A stretch of DNA of 64,000 nucleotides from Anarhynchus alexandrinus (Eukaryota > Chordata > Aves > Charadriiformes > Charadriidae): NCBI GenBank assembly GCA_008711295.1, contig VUYV01000295.1, positions 518,813 through 582,812 on the forward strand. Reading direction: 5' to 3'. Every line of letters begins with the position of its first letter. Position 1 is the stretch's first letter. Positions 47,799 to 59,600 of this stretch are shown here, in pieces. The notes under the pieces are model-generated. The model worked only from the letters and a program-made list of their open reading frames with translations. It searched no databases and was not told where the DNA came from. Position numbers and translations under genes: made by a program.

Positions 47799-50700
47799 TA
47801 AAACCCAAGAGTTAACAAACAAGAAAGACTTAATGGTTCAAGTTGCCTTTTTGTGTGTGTGTGTGTCCTATTCCAGAAAAAAGCTGCTTTTCTGCTTGGA
47901 ATAGAAAAAAATCTTGACAAATGAGTTTTTAAGGAAAAAAAAAAGCAGGAATTTTGATCTTTTCAGGTGACGGTATGACACACTTAGTGGAAGCAGTGAG
48001 TGCCTTTTGTAATGTTTGAAAGGGACAGTATAAGGTTTAGATTGACATGGTGTTGAAATTTCTTTTCCTGTGTGTACGACATCATTCTTAGGAGCGGTAC
48101 CTTTAGACTACTGGGGACTGAGTTACGGTCTTAAAATTTTGTTTACTGCAACAGTGAAAATGTTCGTGTCATAAACACGAATTAGCCCTTCAATTTTCTG
48201 ATTTATTCACCAAAACCTTTGTAGTTTACATAACAGCAGAAGCTGCTGTCTCTAAAGAAACAGTCAGTCTGGAATTAACAGTTGCTGTAGTTCTGTTTGT
48301 CACGACACAGACCCTATAATGTGGATGTGTAGGTGTGTTAATGGGGTAAACTAACCTTTGGCTTTACTGTATGTGCAGTGCTGAAGTCACGATCTGCAGA
48401 TCTTATACATGGATGATGCCTAGTCTTTTAGTCAAACAAGGCATTAGGTGAGTGTTTAAGTAGGATAACTTGGCATTTTTAAAACAGCATTATCTGGAAC
48501 ATTGTCATTAAAATTGGTTAGTACTTTCTGAACTCCTCTTTGACTGATCTTATACCTGAACAGGTACTGCTTCTCTTCCGTGTTACCTCACTTAGGATGA
48601 ATTTGCAAAGCCAGTGTTGTTTGTTGTTTACAAATTTCGTTGAACAGTAGGCAGCTATTAAGCAAATGTTGCTGCAAGTACAGTAAAGCTTGATCCCTTT
48701 GAGAGAGATACCAAAATCATACTGCCGATATAGACCTTGATTTAATTGATTCAGTGAATCCAACTTCTCATATTGATAGTATTTTTCTCCTTGTTTTTTT
48801 AATTAATCATTGAAGCAGCAAGTACAGGATTGGGATTTTTTTCTCACAGCTTTAATCTTAAAGAGGAAATAAAACTACTGCTTTCTAGAATTTGATATAT
48901 CATTCGACTTGTGAACTGCCACCACATTTTTTTTTAATTTGATGTTCCATCAAAAATCCTCCCTGTGGTGTGAGTTGAAAGTCTGTTTTAATTCTAAAAA
49001 TGTTATTGCCACGGGGGGGTAGAAGATCTGCATGAAAAAATGGGGATTTGAAAATGAGCCCCTCCAGGATTACGATCTGATGGAAAAATATTGAACTACA
49101 AAGACAACAGTGATGATATATAATCTATAATATCTCAAATTTTTTCTTCTCCACCAGTAAGTTCAGTAGAAACTATCATGTAAATCAATAGCCATCCTTA
49201 AGGAGGGAGGAGGTTGAGTAAACAGTGAGTTTAGGCTTAACTCCTCCCCTAATTTAAACGAATGTATGAATAAAATATATACTTTAAGGCAAATCTTCTT
49301 TTACAGAGGAAATTTCAGGTTACTGCTTACACTGTTATCACCATGGGAACCAGCTTTGTGTTACTCTGTAAAGTCTTTAGTTATTACCTGTGCTTCTTTC
49401 TGCCTCGATATGTCTTCTGTCATTACGATTAAAACTGCTTCCTTCTGACTTCTTTTATGTGAATTTGATCCTGTGAACTCTTTTGTTTATCTCAGATAAG
49501 TTTTCATCAGTTATTAAATATCATATACTAAGAAGTCAGTATTAGATCTGGTTAGAATCTTACCTTTGATTATGGCATGTGTGTGTAAGGGGTAAACAAA
49601 ACAATCTTATCATTCATTCTGTCCAGACATCACTTGATTAAACTGGCTCTTACAAAAAATGAGTTAACATGAATATCTGGTGTACATTTTGGTAGTGCTG
49701 ACATATCCTACTGATGGAAGTTCATTTCCTTACACTGACAGCTTGATGAGAATTTTGAAAGTGGAGAGCAGTTTGCCTTAGAAGACTGTGCTGACTATGA
49801 ACAAGAGTTTGGACATTCTAACAACTTAATTAAACTCTCAGCTTAAGTTGGTACAGCCTTCATCAAAGAGCTAAGATGCAGCCCATTAGCTAGATAAAAG
49901 GAAGATAAAACTTTGCATGCAATGCTTGCTCTACTGCAAGAATTAGATGTGTCTAACACATTCATGGGTTAAGAATTTACCCTTGGAATGTGAGCTCATT
50001 TTATTTTTGACACCATGCTGCTGCTACGTCAGTGTGAGTTCTCACTCTGCCAAAAATCCATTGCATTTTTGCTAGTTAAATATTGATGATGGTGAAACAA
50101 AATGATCCCCCTCCCATTGCATGTGCTATTGTATAGCACTTGGAGCAGTTACGCCAAGGGCATATACATCTGTTCTCAGTAACATTCTTAATTCAGAAAC
50201 AAAATTCAACAGCAACTTAAGTTTTATGTCATTTTTGGTTTTTCCTTTTCTGAGAAATTAATGAAAAGGGCTGTGCAGCTGCTCTATGGATGATAATATT
50301 TTTACATAACAGTTACAGCCTGGTTGTGGTATCCAGTTCTTTCTAGATTTCAGGTTTCTGCCTTGCTGCGTTCAGTGCTCCATTCATACTGAAAGAACAC
50401 TGCAAGACTAAGTGTTTTGTAATAAAGCCTAATTTAACTACATGTTTCAGGCATAATTTTTACTTTCTGAGGTTGATGCAAGGCTAATTGAATGGCTTGT
50501 TTGTGTGAGGCATTACAGGTTGGACTTCAGATGTACAGATGCACTCTACTCTAAACTCTCAACTCCAGTTGCAACTGGGAGTGAGAAATTGTAGGATGTT
50601 ACTATGAAGACTCAGCCACAGCATTTTACTAATGTAAGCCAAAAAATTTTGTGGTTTGTATCTTGCAATTAGAATGCAATATGGCATGCCAAAACCATCA

Positions 50701-53425
50701 TGGTATGAGTGCACAAGTGTTAGTGGTCTTTATTGATCAAAAATATAGTGACTAACTTGAATGTAGTAATTTTTGAAGGTGAGCTGCATATTAAAAGGGA
50801 GATTGATCCTAGAATTTCTTGTCAGCTACACAGGAAAGCCATATGTGTTTGGGTAGGACATTTAGTTGTTATAATGATTCAGTGGGCTTATAGAATAGAC
50901 ATTTGCTGTTATCAGAGAAGTCTTAGGAAATTGTAAATGCTAGGTCTTGAACAGAGAAATTGCTTGATGGTCGCACAGTTTCTCAAATAGTGTCAATTTT
51001 GTAAAACGTTGTAATGCGCTATGCAAATACCTGATTTATTATTGACTGCTGGACTGCCCTGAAATTAAGGAATTTCATTATAAGGCAGGGAAGTGCATAT
51101 ATCAGTTGTTTGTTTTGTTTTGTTTTTGTTTGAAATAGCCAAGTTTTCTAATTCCACGTTCACAAGTAATGGTGCTGGAATGTAGACGCTTGCTATTTTG
51201 AATAACTCCTTTTCTGTTTGTCAAAGTATCAAATCTTGAGAATACATTTGGTTTTTTGTGGGCAATCACTAATTGCCATATGAACAGTGACACCAGGATC
51301 CTGAGTCCACTTAAAGGTGCAGATTGTGACAGTCTCGTGGCTTTGGTACTGTTAGACTTCATACGGTGTAGTTGAGAAGATAAGCTTGGCATGGTCACGG
51401 GTCCCTTTCCTCAGTATTTCACTGGTTCGTCCAAGGACACTTTGTGGTTATTTTGCTGTTACTTTTGCAGTTTTCTACTGTGGAATCCACAGTGGATGGT
51501 AATGATTATGCTGATGTGCTGATAAAGGAGACTGCTGCACCTTCTTGCATGTTTCTGGAATCTGTTTCTTTGTATTGTTACCCTTTGCAATGCAGTAATA
51601 ATTATCAACAGTTTGATAGCCTGCTGTTGATGGCAGCAACCGTAATTATTAGAAGTGAATTTCTTCGGCATCCTGGGCAAAGCTGACTTTTCTGTAACTA
51701 TTTAAAATTCATAGGTAGTTTTGGCACTTGGGACAGGGTATGCCTGGACTTCTGAAGTTACGTGAAGCTTTTTAGCTTGGTTGGCATTTCAGTATTGTTC
51801 CTCTGTTGTCATTTATAGTTTCTCATGTAGGCTGCGAATACTACCCTTGAATAGATTGCTGTCTACCCTTGACTACTTACTTAAATGAAGTCAAACAAAC
51901 CACCTCTGTAAGAATAAGTTGCTGCTTTATGATAATTGTCTTCTCCCAGGGTAGCTTTGTCATACTAGAATACAACTGGAATCCTCTGTGGCTAAAAGTA
52001 ATTAAATACGTGGGGTTTTTCTTTCTGCTTCATCTGCTGTCATTGAAGGAAAAAGGTACCATTGCAAGATTGTACTTTTCGCATTTCAAGTTACAAAGCT
52101 TGTGAAATAGTTGTCTAAGAGAAACCACAGTCTATTACCGGACAACATTTTCAACATATTTGTCAGAATTGTGGGAAAGGCAACTTTACATAGGAGACTA
52201 TCGGAGAGTAGACTGACATTTCCTCTGTAGCCACTGAATGCTGTATTAGTTTTGAAGACGGTTCAAGAACATGCTTAAGATAATTGATGATCCCACTCCC
52301 ATCCACTTCAGCAACTCTGCTGAAACCTTCCAGTTTTTCATATTTTGAATTTCTACATCTGCTGTCTTGCATGCAGTTAATCACATCCAGCTTCTGGATG
52401 TGACTAAGTAGTGAAGTAGTAGTGAAGCTTATTTCCCTTAATGTGAACAAAGTTGTCCATATCCCTTAACAAGAAAGCATGAGTTGATAGATAGTTTACT
52501 CTTGTGTTTGTACAAGTAGGGAGATACAATTCACTTGGGTGTTCCTGTTGTCCAGGTTCCTTATACACCAAAGACTGTGACGGGCACAGGGATGGAGGTG
52601 CTATCAGCTAAAAATGTGATTACTTGTTATTGTCTTGAAATTACTTAAGCCTTGCATTTAGTACATTCCTGTGTGTCATAAACATAGCTTTGAATGGTAG
52701 TTTTCCTGCATGTGGATTTTTTTTTTTTCCTGGCAGTTGGTAGATTTAACATGTGAGCGTGTAAGTCTACCTGGCTGTCTTGGCAGCTGAGCTTGTGGTT
52801 TAAAAAATTACAATAAAGTTTAATCTCTGTACACTCTAAGAGTTAAAAAAAAAAAGGCTAATAAATATGTTTGTCTGACAAAGAATGATGCTGTTCATGG
52901 ATCTGTTTCTATATATTTTATTTTCTATTTTTTTCATGCCAGAGAAACGTAAGTTAATTTGCAATTTCATGTGGTCCTGTTACATTCCAGTAAATATTTC
53001 TTGTCTCGTTGGGCCACCCACCACTCTGAGTAGATTTTGTATCCCTCTTTGTTAGCCGTCTGTCTAGAAAGGAGGCTTTAAAAGAGATTAAAAAGTTAAG
53101 TGCATGTTTACTTTTTTCCCCTATTGACTGTCTTTTTTTTTCCCCCTGAAACAGATTTTATTGGCATGGCAAATCAATTAGTGTTCAGCATAAAATACTG
53201 GAAATCATATAGTTTAAACAGATGGAACTGCAAAACTTCTGGGGAAAATCACATTCCCCCTTAAAGACAGTGTTATGCTTTAATACTATACTCTCATAAA
53301 TAAGTTGGGTACAGGTCAAAATGATAACTTCATAGATTTATTGTAGTTGCTTACATTATAATCTTGAAAGTGCATAGGCTTGGCCTTTTTTCAGCTGGCT
53401 GCAATCCCGTGGGCATTCGGGGATA

Positions 53426-53451
53426 CTCTCTCTGTGTGCGATCAGAGAGAG
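53426..53451. other. perfect 9-base inverted repeat
   Basis: CTCTCTCTG and CAGAGAGAG flank an eight-base loop, TGTGCGAT. A tRNA B-box-like GTTCGAGTCC lies at 53479-53488, but no A box or cloverleaf could be formed, so no tRNA is called. Confidence 0.6.
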
Positions 53452-55657
53452 CGAAGAATCAGAATAATGTGTGCAGCTGTTCGAGTCCATTTGATGTGAA
53501 TTGGCAAACACTCTGCTAAGTCTGTGCTTGCAGTAGTAAATAAATGCGGCTTAAAAAACGGCATTGACGTTTTATACTCTTTTTTTTTTTATTATTAATT
53601 TTGAACACATGGTGTTTGTCAAAAATTACACACGCAGATCACTTGAATGCGCTTATTCAAGGAGTCCACATATCTTAGGCAAAACTTCATTCTACCCGTA
53701 GGGGGTAGAGAGAACAACTTGGATACGAGTCAAACGCTTCAGTTTGTGACTGGAAGTTGCAATCAGTAAACAATCCTCACTGAATTAATTGGCAAACAGT
53801 AAGGCAGCAAACTATGAATGCATCTTTTCTGAAGCATCTCACTGTGAACTCCTATTGACACAGGTCTGGATCTTCAGAGGTGTTTAGTGTCTCGGTGCAC
53901 CTTTTGATCTGGATCTAATCTGACAAACTATTCTTAAGGTGTTCTATTGCAAAGTGTGGGTAAATTATGATTTTTAGCAACAATAGGTGCACAGGACAAA
54001 GCGATGTGAGTACACAGTTATTTCAGTACTTGGGATGTAAGCTGAATCTATGGTGTTGCTGAACTACACTGCCACTAGAGGTTTCCTCTTCAATTTGAGG
54101 ATGTTTTAATGAAGTTTTACTGCACATTGAAGTGCGTGCCTACTTAAAATGCCTTTACTTGTCCTTGGGCTTGTCTCCACTAGAAAAATTTGTGCTGGAG
54201 AATACAGCAGAGTCCCCTAGTGGAAATCCGCTGACAGAAGGAATTCTTGTTCACGCTGCCATTCCACCTCTCTGAATAACATAAGCTGACAGGAGCACTC
54301 TGCTGTTGGCAGAACTGTATCTGCATGAGAGCTTTTTGCCGTCACAGCTGGCTGGAGAGTGCCTTTTTTGTCCATGCCTCTGGCTGGAAAGAGCTCGGCT
54401 GGCAAAACTTGAACACAGAGCTACCTTTAGATATTGTGGCTTGAATGTGAGAATGAGCGCTCTCCCTTGCAGGTGCTGTTCATCATCCGGTGAGATGATG
54501 AACAAATGTAATGCCTTACAGCCAGGAATAGATGAGTGAAGTCTACAAAATGCCTGAATGTTTATTTGTGTATATAAATATGGTCATTAAACTGTATTCC
54601 TAAAAAGCCTTGAGAGTCGTAGTAGGAGTATGATCTGTCAAAAGTTCGAGGTTCTGAAGTTACCAGTTGGAGGTGATTTGTGCTGGATACTATTCTGTGA
54701 TTTCTGTGCTGGGGAAAAACGCCTCTCAGTTCTTGCTTGTGATCTAGATCCTACGACTGCTCAAACTTGAGGGGGGGGAGAGATTCCTTTTGGTCAGATG
54801 GATGCAGCTGGTGCCCTTCACCTTGTTCTAACAGAGCCGTGAAGCTGTTGTGTACAGGGAAGTCTCTTTGGGCAGTGAGTGGTTGCTCGATCCTCCTAAT
54901 AATGGTTTAACAATATAGGCCTGGCCAGGTGTGTGTGGCGTTAACGAAGGACTTCCTACGTATGATTTCCGTGCATAGCTCCGTGTAGGATGTGCTTTGC
55001 CTTAATTGGCGTAGCTGCTCTTCGCACGCAGCTCTGGTGTGACCCGGGGAACGAGCAGCGCGGGGGCTCGGCGGGGAAGCTTGGAGAACACGTTCTTGTG
55101 ACTGCTGCTTCTGTCTGGCTGCAGCGCTCTGGGGGCCTGGCGGGGAAGGCTGCGGTGTTAGTAGAGCAGGTGGGAGAGGACACAACCCTAAAAAATGGTG
55201 GTGATGATGTTTTTTAAGTAAGAAAGCAATGCAACTTTCTTCCCCCCCTCCTCCCAATTTTCTAGATTTGGTGAAGGATGGGGGGCCTCTGGCTAACTGG
55301 AAAAGGCATCTAAAGTTTAAAGTTCCCTTGGAGTGAGGGAGATGAGGGGCATCGCATTCCAGAAAGACTGAAGTTTTCTGGCAAAATACCGACTAGAGGA
55401 GGTAGCCCAGGAACTTGCCAAGGAGAAAACTTGTCCGTGTGTTCGTGGTGGCCTGGGTGAGGCCCATCGGGCTCATCCCCAGGGAAGCGCTGCCCCGGAA
55501 AGGGGCTTTATCGGTACGCGGGGTGCCGCGAGGAGGCGGCGGCGGTCCCCGGTCCCCGCTCGGGGCTGTGCCGGGGCGGCGGGGACTCTGCGCTCTTCCT
55601 CGCCCGCGTTCCGCACCGGGACGCGCCCCCGGTCTCCCCCCGGGGCCGTGCGAAGCG

Positions 55658-56332
55658 NNNNNNNNNNNNNNNNNNNNNNNNNNNNNNNNNNNNNNNNNNN
55701 NNNNNNNNNNNNNNNNNNNNNNNNNNNNNNNNNNNNNNNNNNNNNNNNNNNNNNNNNNNNNNNNNNNNNNNNNNNNNNNNNNNNNNNNNNNNNNNNNNNN
55801 NNNNNNNNNNNNNNNNNNNNNNNNNNNNNNNNNNNNNNNNNNNNNNNNNNNNNNNNNNNNNNNNNNNNNNNNNNNNNNNNNNNNNNNNNNNNNNNNNNNN
55901 NNNNNNNNNNNNNNNNNNNNNNNNNNNNNNNNNNNNNNNNNNNNNNNNNNNNNNNNNNNNNNNNNNNNNNNNNNNNNNNNNNNNNNNNNNNNNNNNNNNN
56001 NNNNNNNNNNNNNNNNNNNNNNNNNNNNNNNNNNNNNNNNNNNNNNNNNNNNNNNNNNNNNNNNNNNNNNNNNNNNNNNNNNNNNNNNNNNNNNNNNNNN
56101 NNNNNNNNNNNNNNNNNNNNNNNNNNNNNNNNNNNNNNNNNNNNNNNNNNNNNNNNNNNNNNNNNNNNNNNNNNNNNNNNNNNNNNNNNNNNNNNNNNNN
56201 NNNNNNNNNNNNNNNNNNNNNNNNNNNNNNNNNNNNNNNNNNNNNNNNNNNNNNNNNNNNNNNNNNNNNNNNNNNNNNNNNNNNNNNNNNNNNNNNNNNN
56301 NNNNNNNNNNNNNNNNNNNNNNNNNNNNNNNN
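55658..56332. other. assembly gap (675 N) in internal CpG island
   Basis: A run of N bordered on the right by (AC)n at 56333-56348. Long open frames reported across it are artefacts of unknown bases. Confidence 0.99.
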
Positions 56333-56348
56333 ACACACACACACACAC
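56333..56348. repeat. (AC)n microsatellite at gap edge
   Basis: Eight AC units immediately after the gap. The true length is unknown because the repeat runs into the gap. Confidence 0.9.
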
Positions 56349-56600
56349 GGCTTCCGTCCCCGGCCGGAGCGTGATCCCGCCACCGACCCCGTCAGGAGGG
56401 GCCGCGGCCGCGCTGCCGGCGGAGGCGGGAAAGGTTGGCGGAGCGGGGCTCTGGGGGCAGCCCGCGGCCAGAGCGGCGGGAGGAGGCAAGGCGCCGGGGT
56501 GCCGTTCGCTACCGCCGGGCCGTACAGGTGCCGCGCACCTCCCGGCCCCATCGGGTCCTGAAGCCCCGGTCGCTGCCGGGACAAGAGCCGTTTACCCGAG

Positions 56601-59600
56601 CACTGGCACCACGTTGGGGACATGTCCAGAACCGGGCATGGTTTGGCCTCTTTCGGTTTTGTTAAGTCTTCCGCTTGTAACGACGGGGTGCTCCGGTGAT
56701 CCTGGGATTTGCCTTTTAACGTCAGGCCCAGGGAAAACACAAGTGAGGTTACACTGCTCAAAAACACAAATATCACATCAAAGCTTCAGTTCTCCATGGA
56801 AGTCGTACCAGCTATGATCTTATTTTTGCCTTTACAACGTGGTGCTCAACTTTTTAAAGTAGTTATTGGAAGTTATACGCAGCAGTACAGCGTATCGCGT
56901 TATAGATAGTGAATGGTGTGGTTAGTGCCTGGACACGAGCTAATGGAGAGTGTTCCTTAATACTGGGTTTGCGTTGATGCGGCAGTAGGTTTGTACAAGC
57001 ATGAACGTGCACTAAAGGTAAATGTTCTGTTATTTACCAATTTATTAAGATACCTTTCGAAAAAGTTGGGCAAGTCAGCTAGTCTCTGTAATGGTTTATT
57101 TCATTTAATGTGGAAAAACACCCAGGGTTTTTTGGACGGAGGGGAACAAACTCCAGAGACACCCTCTCACGCCCCCTTCCCCAACAAAGAACTCTTCTGC
57201 TGCAGAATGGAAAAAGCAGAGCATGTTGTAAGCATTTAGACACTCTCCTGTGTAGGATGGAGAAGACAGCTTCCCTTTGCTGGTAGAACACAGCTCTGAT
57301 TTCTGCAGGGCTCGCTGCTGCAGGAGATTTCAGTTAGTTGTTTTTTTAATTTTGGTTGTCGATGAATAGAGAACATTTAAATAGTTGATTATTGTGTCAA
57401 CAGCTTCTTAAGTCAATGCAATTAGGTTGCTTGTGAGCCAACCCTTAGGTAAATAACAAGTGACCTTTGTATCGCTCTTTCTGATGTCCTTAGCCCAGCC
57501 AACTTAATTCTTTTTTTTTTTTTTGATATTTGCATTGCATTGAGGGACACAGATACCTACACGTCTTGTATTCCCATCATCGTGCTATCAGGATACCATA
57601 TCTGTTTACTTATTTATGTATGTAGATGGTATCACGTGGATTTAAGAGAGGAATCCTTTATCCTGAGGGATTATATTAATTATACCTTGCCTTTTCCTGT
57701 GGCTGCTGGCCTCAGTGTTGACAAAACTTCAGAGTGTTTGGTAACTGTGGGAAGAAAGCTGGACCAAAATTGTTACTGCTTAAGGTTATCTTAATTGCTG
57801 GTTGTAAGAGCAACTCCTAAATGACTTTACAAAGATATGTTTTGGCTTTGTAGCTAATATTTCTCTCAATATTGGGTTGATAACATATGGCTCACAGGGA
57901 AACAAGTGTTTTTGAGACTATTGCTCTCATCTTCATTATTGATCGCAGATATGCGGTGGGTTATGTATCATCCTTAAATTGTATGCAGCTGAAAGTCTTT
58001 TGAACGAACAAAGCTAGGCTTAGGGAAATATTAAAAACCCCAAGGAATTGTTCTTCAGTTTCTGAACAAATGTCTGCCATAAAACAAGCAGTAAACTGAA
58101 AATGCCCTCTTTTCCAGTCAAGTGTTGCATACAGAAAGATTTCTGCGTATTACCTGTATAGGCAATTCAACTGTTTTTAATTAAAATGCCGCTTAAGCAC
58201 TGTTACTACCTTCCACTGCTGTTTACTGTGGTCTTTTAAATGCTGAGATAAAACAAGCATGTGAATGCCAATAAACTTTAATGAGGTCTGTTAGTGTATG
58301 TGTAGTCACTCTTGACTGAGTTCCATGCTTGGAATTGTGAATTCTTCATTAAAGTATTGCTCTGATTGCCTGATAGTATTAAAGGATAAGCTATTGTAAA
58401 TCAGGTGCTACAGTTAAGTGTTGACCTTGTAAATGCAGACATTGATTGTTCTTCAGATAAAGAGAGGGGAGCTGTATCGAAGTTTCAAAAAGTACCATTT
58501 TGAAAATTTCAGTCCTTTTTTCCCCCTCTCATCACTTGCCTTAATTAATTTTGTTACTCTTGTTTTATGTTAAAACTGGGGGCATTGTTTCAAAACGGAT
58601 ATGTTGCCAGTATTCTCTTCTGTAAAGCTAAAGCACAGTCCTGTCAGACTTAATTACCAAGTTTGGTATTTTGTAACAGCTGTTGAGAGCCTTGAATAAT
58701 CTACTGTACACCCTATTTGTTTAGAAAGTGGAGCTATAAGACATTAGGTCAACAGTGAAGATAGACATCAACTAGCGTAGTTAACTGTTTACATTTTAAA
58801 AATTACTTTCTTTTCTAAGATGATTTTTTTTTCCTGAATGCAGACCAGAAACTTTTTTTAATGAACGAATTTAAAATAAAGTTCTAAATAATCAGATTCC
58901 TTCATAAAAGCAGTAAGATGAGACTTGGTTTAAAAGAATGAAAGATAAGTGGTGGTGTTAGCTCTGATATGTTCTTGATCGATAAATGGCAGTTCTCATG
59001 TTACTCAGTTACCAAAGTCTGGAAAATTTACTTCCATCTGTGTAAACTACTTTAATTCATTTGGGCAAGTGATATTTTTCCTGAAATGAGTATATAGAAA
59101 ATTTGTGAATCGGGCATTTTTAAAGAAAGTGGTCATACACATTATTCTTTGGTTAGAAATTTTTCTGCCTGCTGTGATACTGCGCTTGTGCATCACAACC
59201 TTGGCTGCAGTGAGAGAAGATTAAGGTTGCTGTGATGATGTATATTTGTACGGCACAAGCGTTACGAGTCTGAAAGGTACGGCACAGTAAATAACTGCCA
59301 GCGATTTTCTGTCATGATGGCATTTGACTGAAGTTGGCTTTTTTAATTGCGGAATCCTACTCCTTTGGGTTGCTTTTTTCCCCTCTGTCTTTATTGTGAG
59401 AAGTGCTACCAAGTGTTGTGATACAAGCGTAGTTCAGTTGCCAACACTTGATCTAGTCATCTGCAAGAACAGCCGCCTGGTTTTCTCTTGTCCCATCCCC
59501 TCTCTGAGGGAACATGTTCCCTCACTTCATCTTTCGGGATATCTTTTCTAGCTGTGTTTTTCGTCAGTATCACACCTTCGGACTGAGCATTCTGACTTGC

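Larger units (their letters stand above)
44017..55400 (+). other. ELF2: ELF2 large intron, first part
   Basis: AT-rich intronic DNA up to the second CpG island. It contains a single ambiguous base at 45640, a (GT)n run at about 47853-47868, a 20-base AT-rich tandem pair at 47757-47798, and an inverted repeat at 53426-53451. No exon, CR1 copy or RNA gene was recognised. Confidence 0.7.
55401..56600 (+). promoter_or_regulatory. ELF2: CpG island, probable internal ELF2 promoter
   Basis: Very GC- and CpG-rich sequence flanks an assembly gap, within the intron between coding exons 43851-44016 and 62532-62645. In mammals ELF2 also makes shorter NERF-1 isoforms from a separate first exon that joins at the VEASVH exon. 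The position here, upstream of that exon and downstream of the long-form exons, is right for that promoter. The alternative first coding exon was not recognised in the visible sequence and may lie in the gap. A separate bidirectional or noncoding transcript is also possible. Confidence 0.6.

Noticed and set aside
53479..53488. tRNA B-box-like motif
   Set aside because: No A box at the proper spacing and no cloverleaf or anticodon arm could be drawn.
55393..56817. Frames of 317-422 codons across the second gap
   Set aside because: They exist because N has no stops; the visible flanks are GC-rich CpG island sequence with no protein family.
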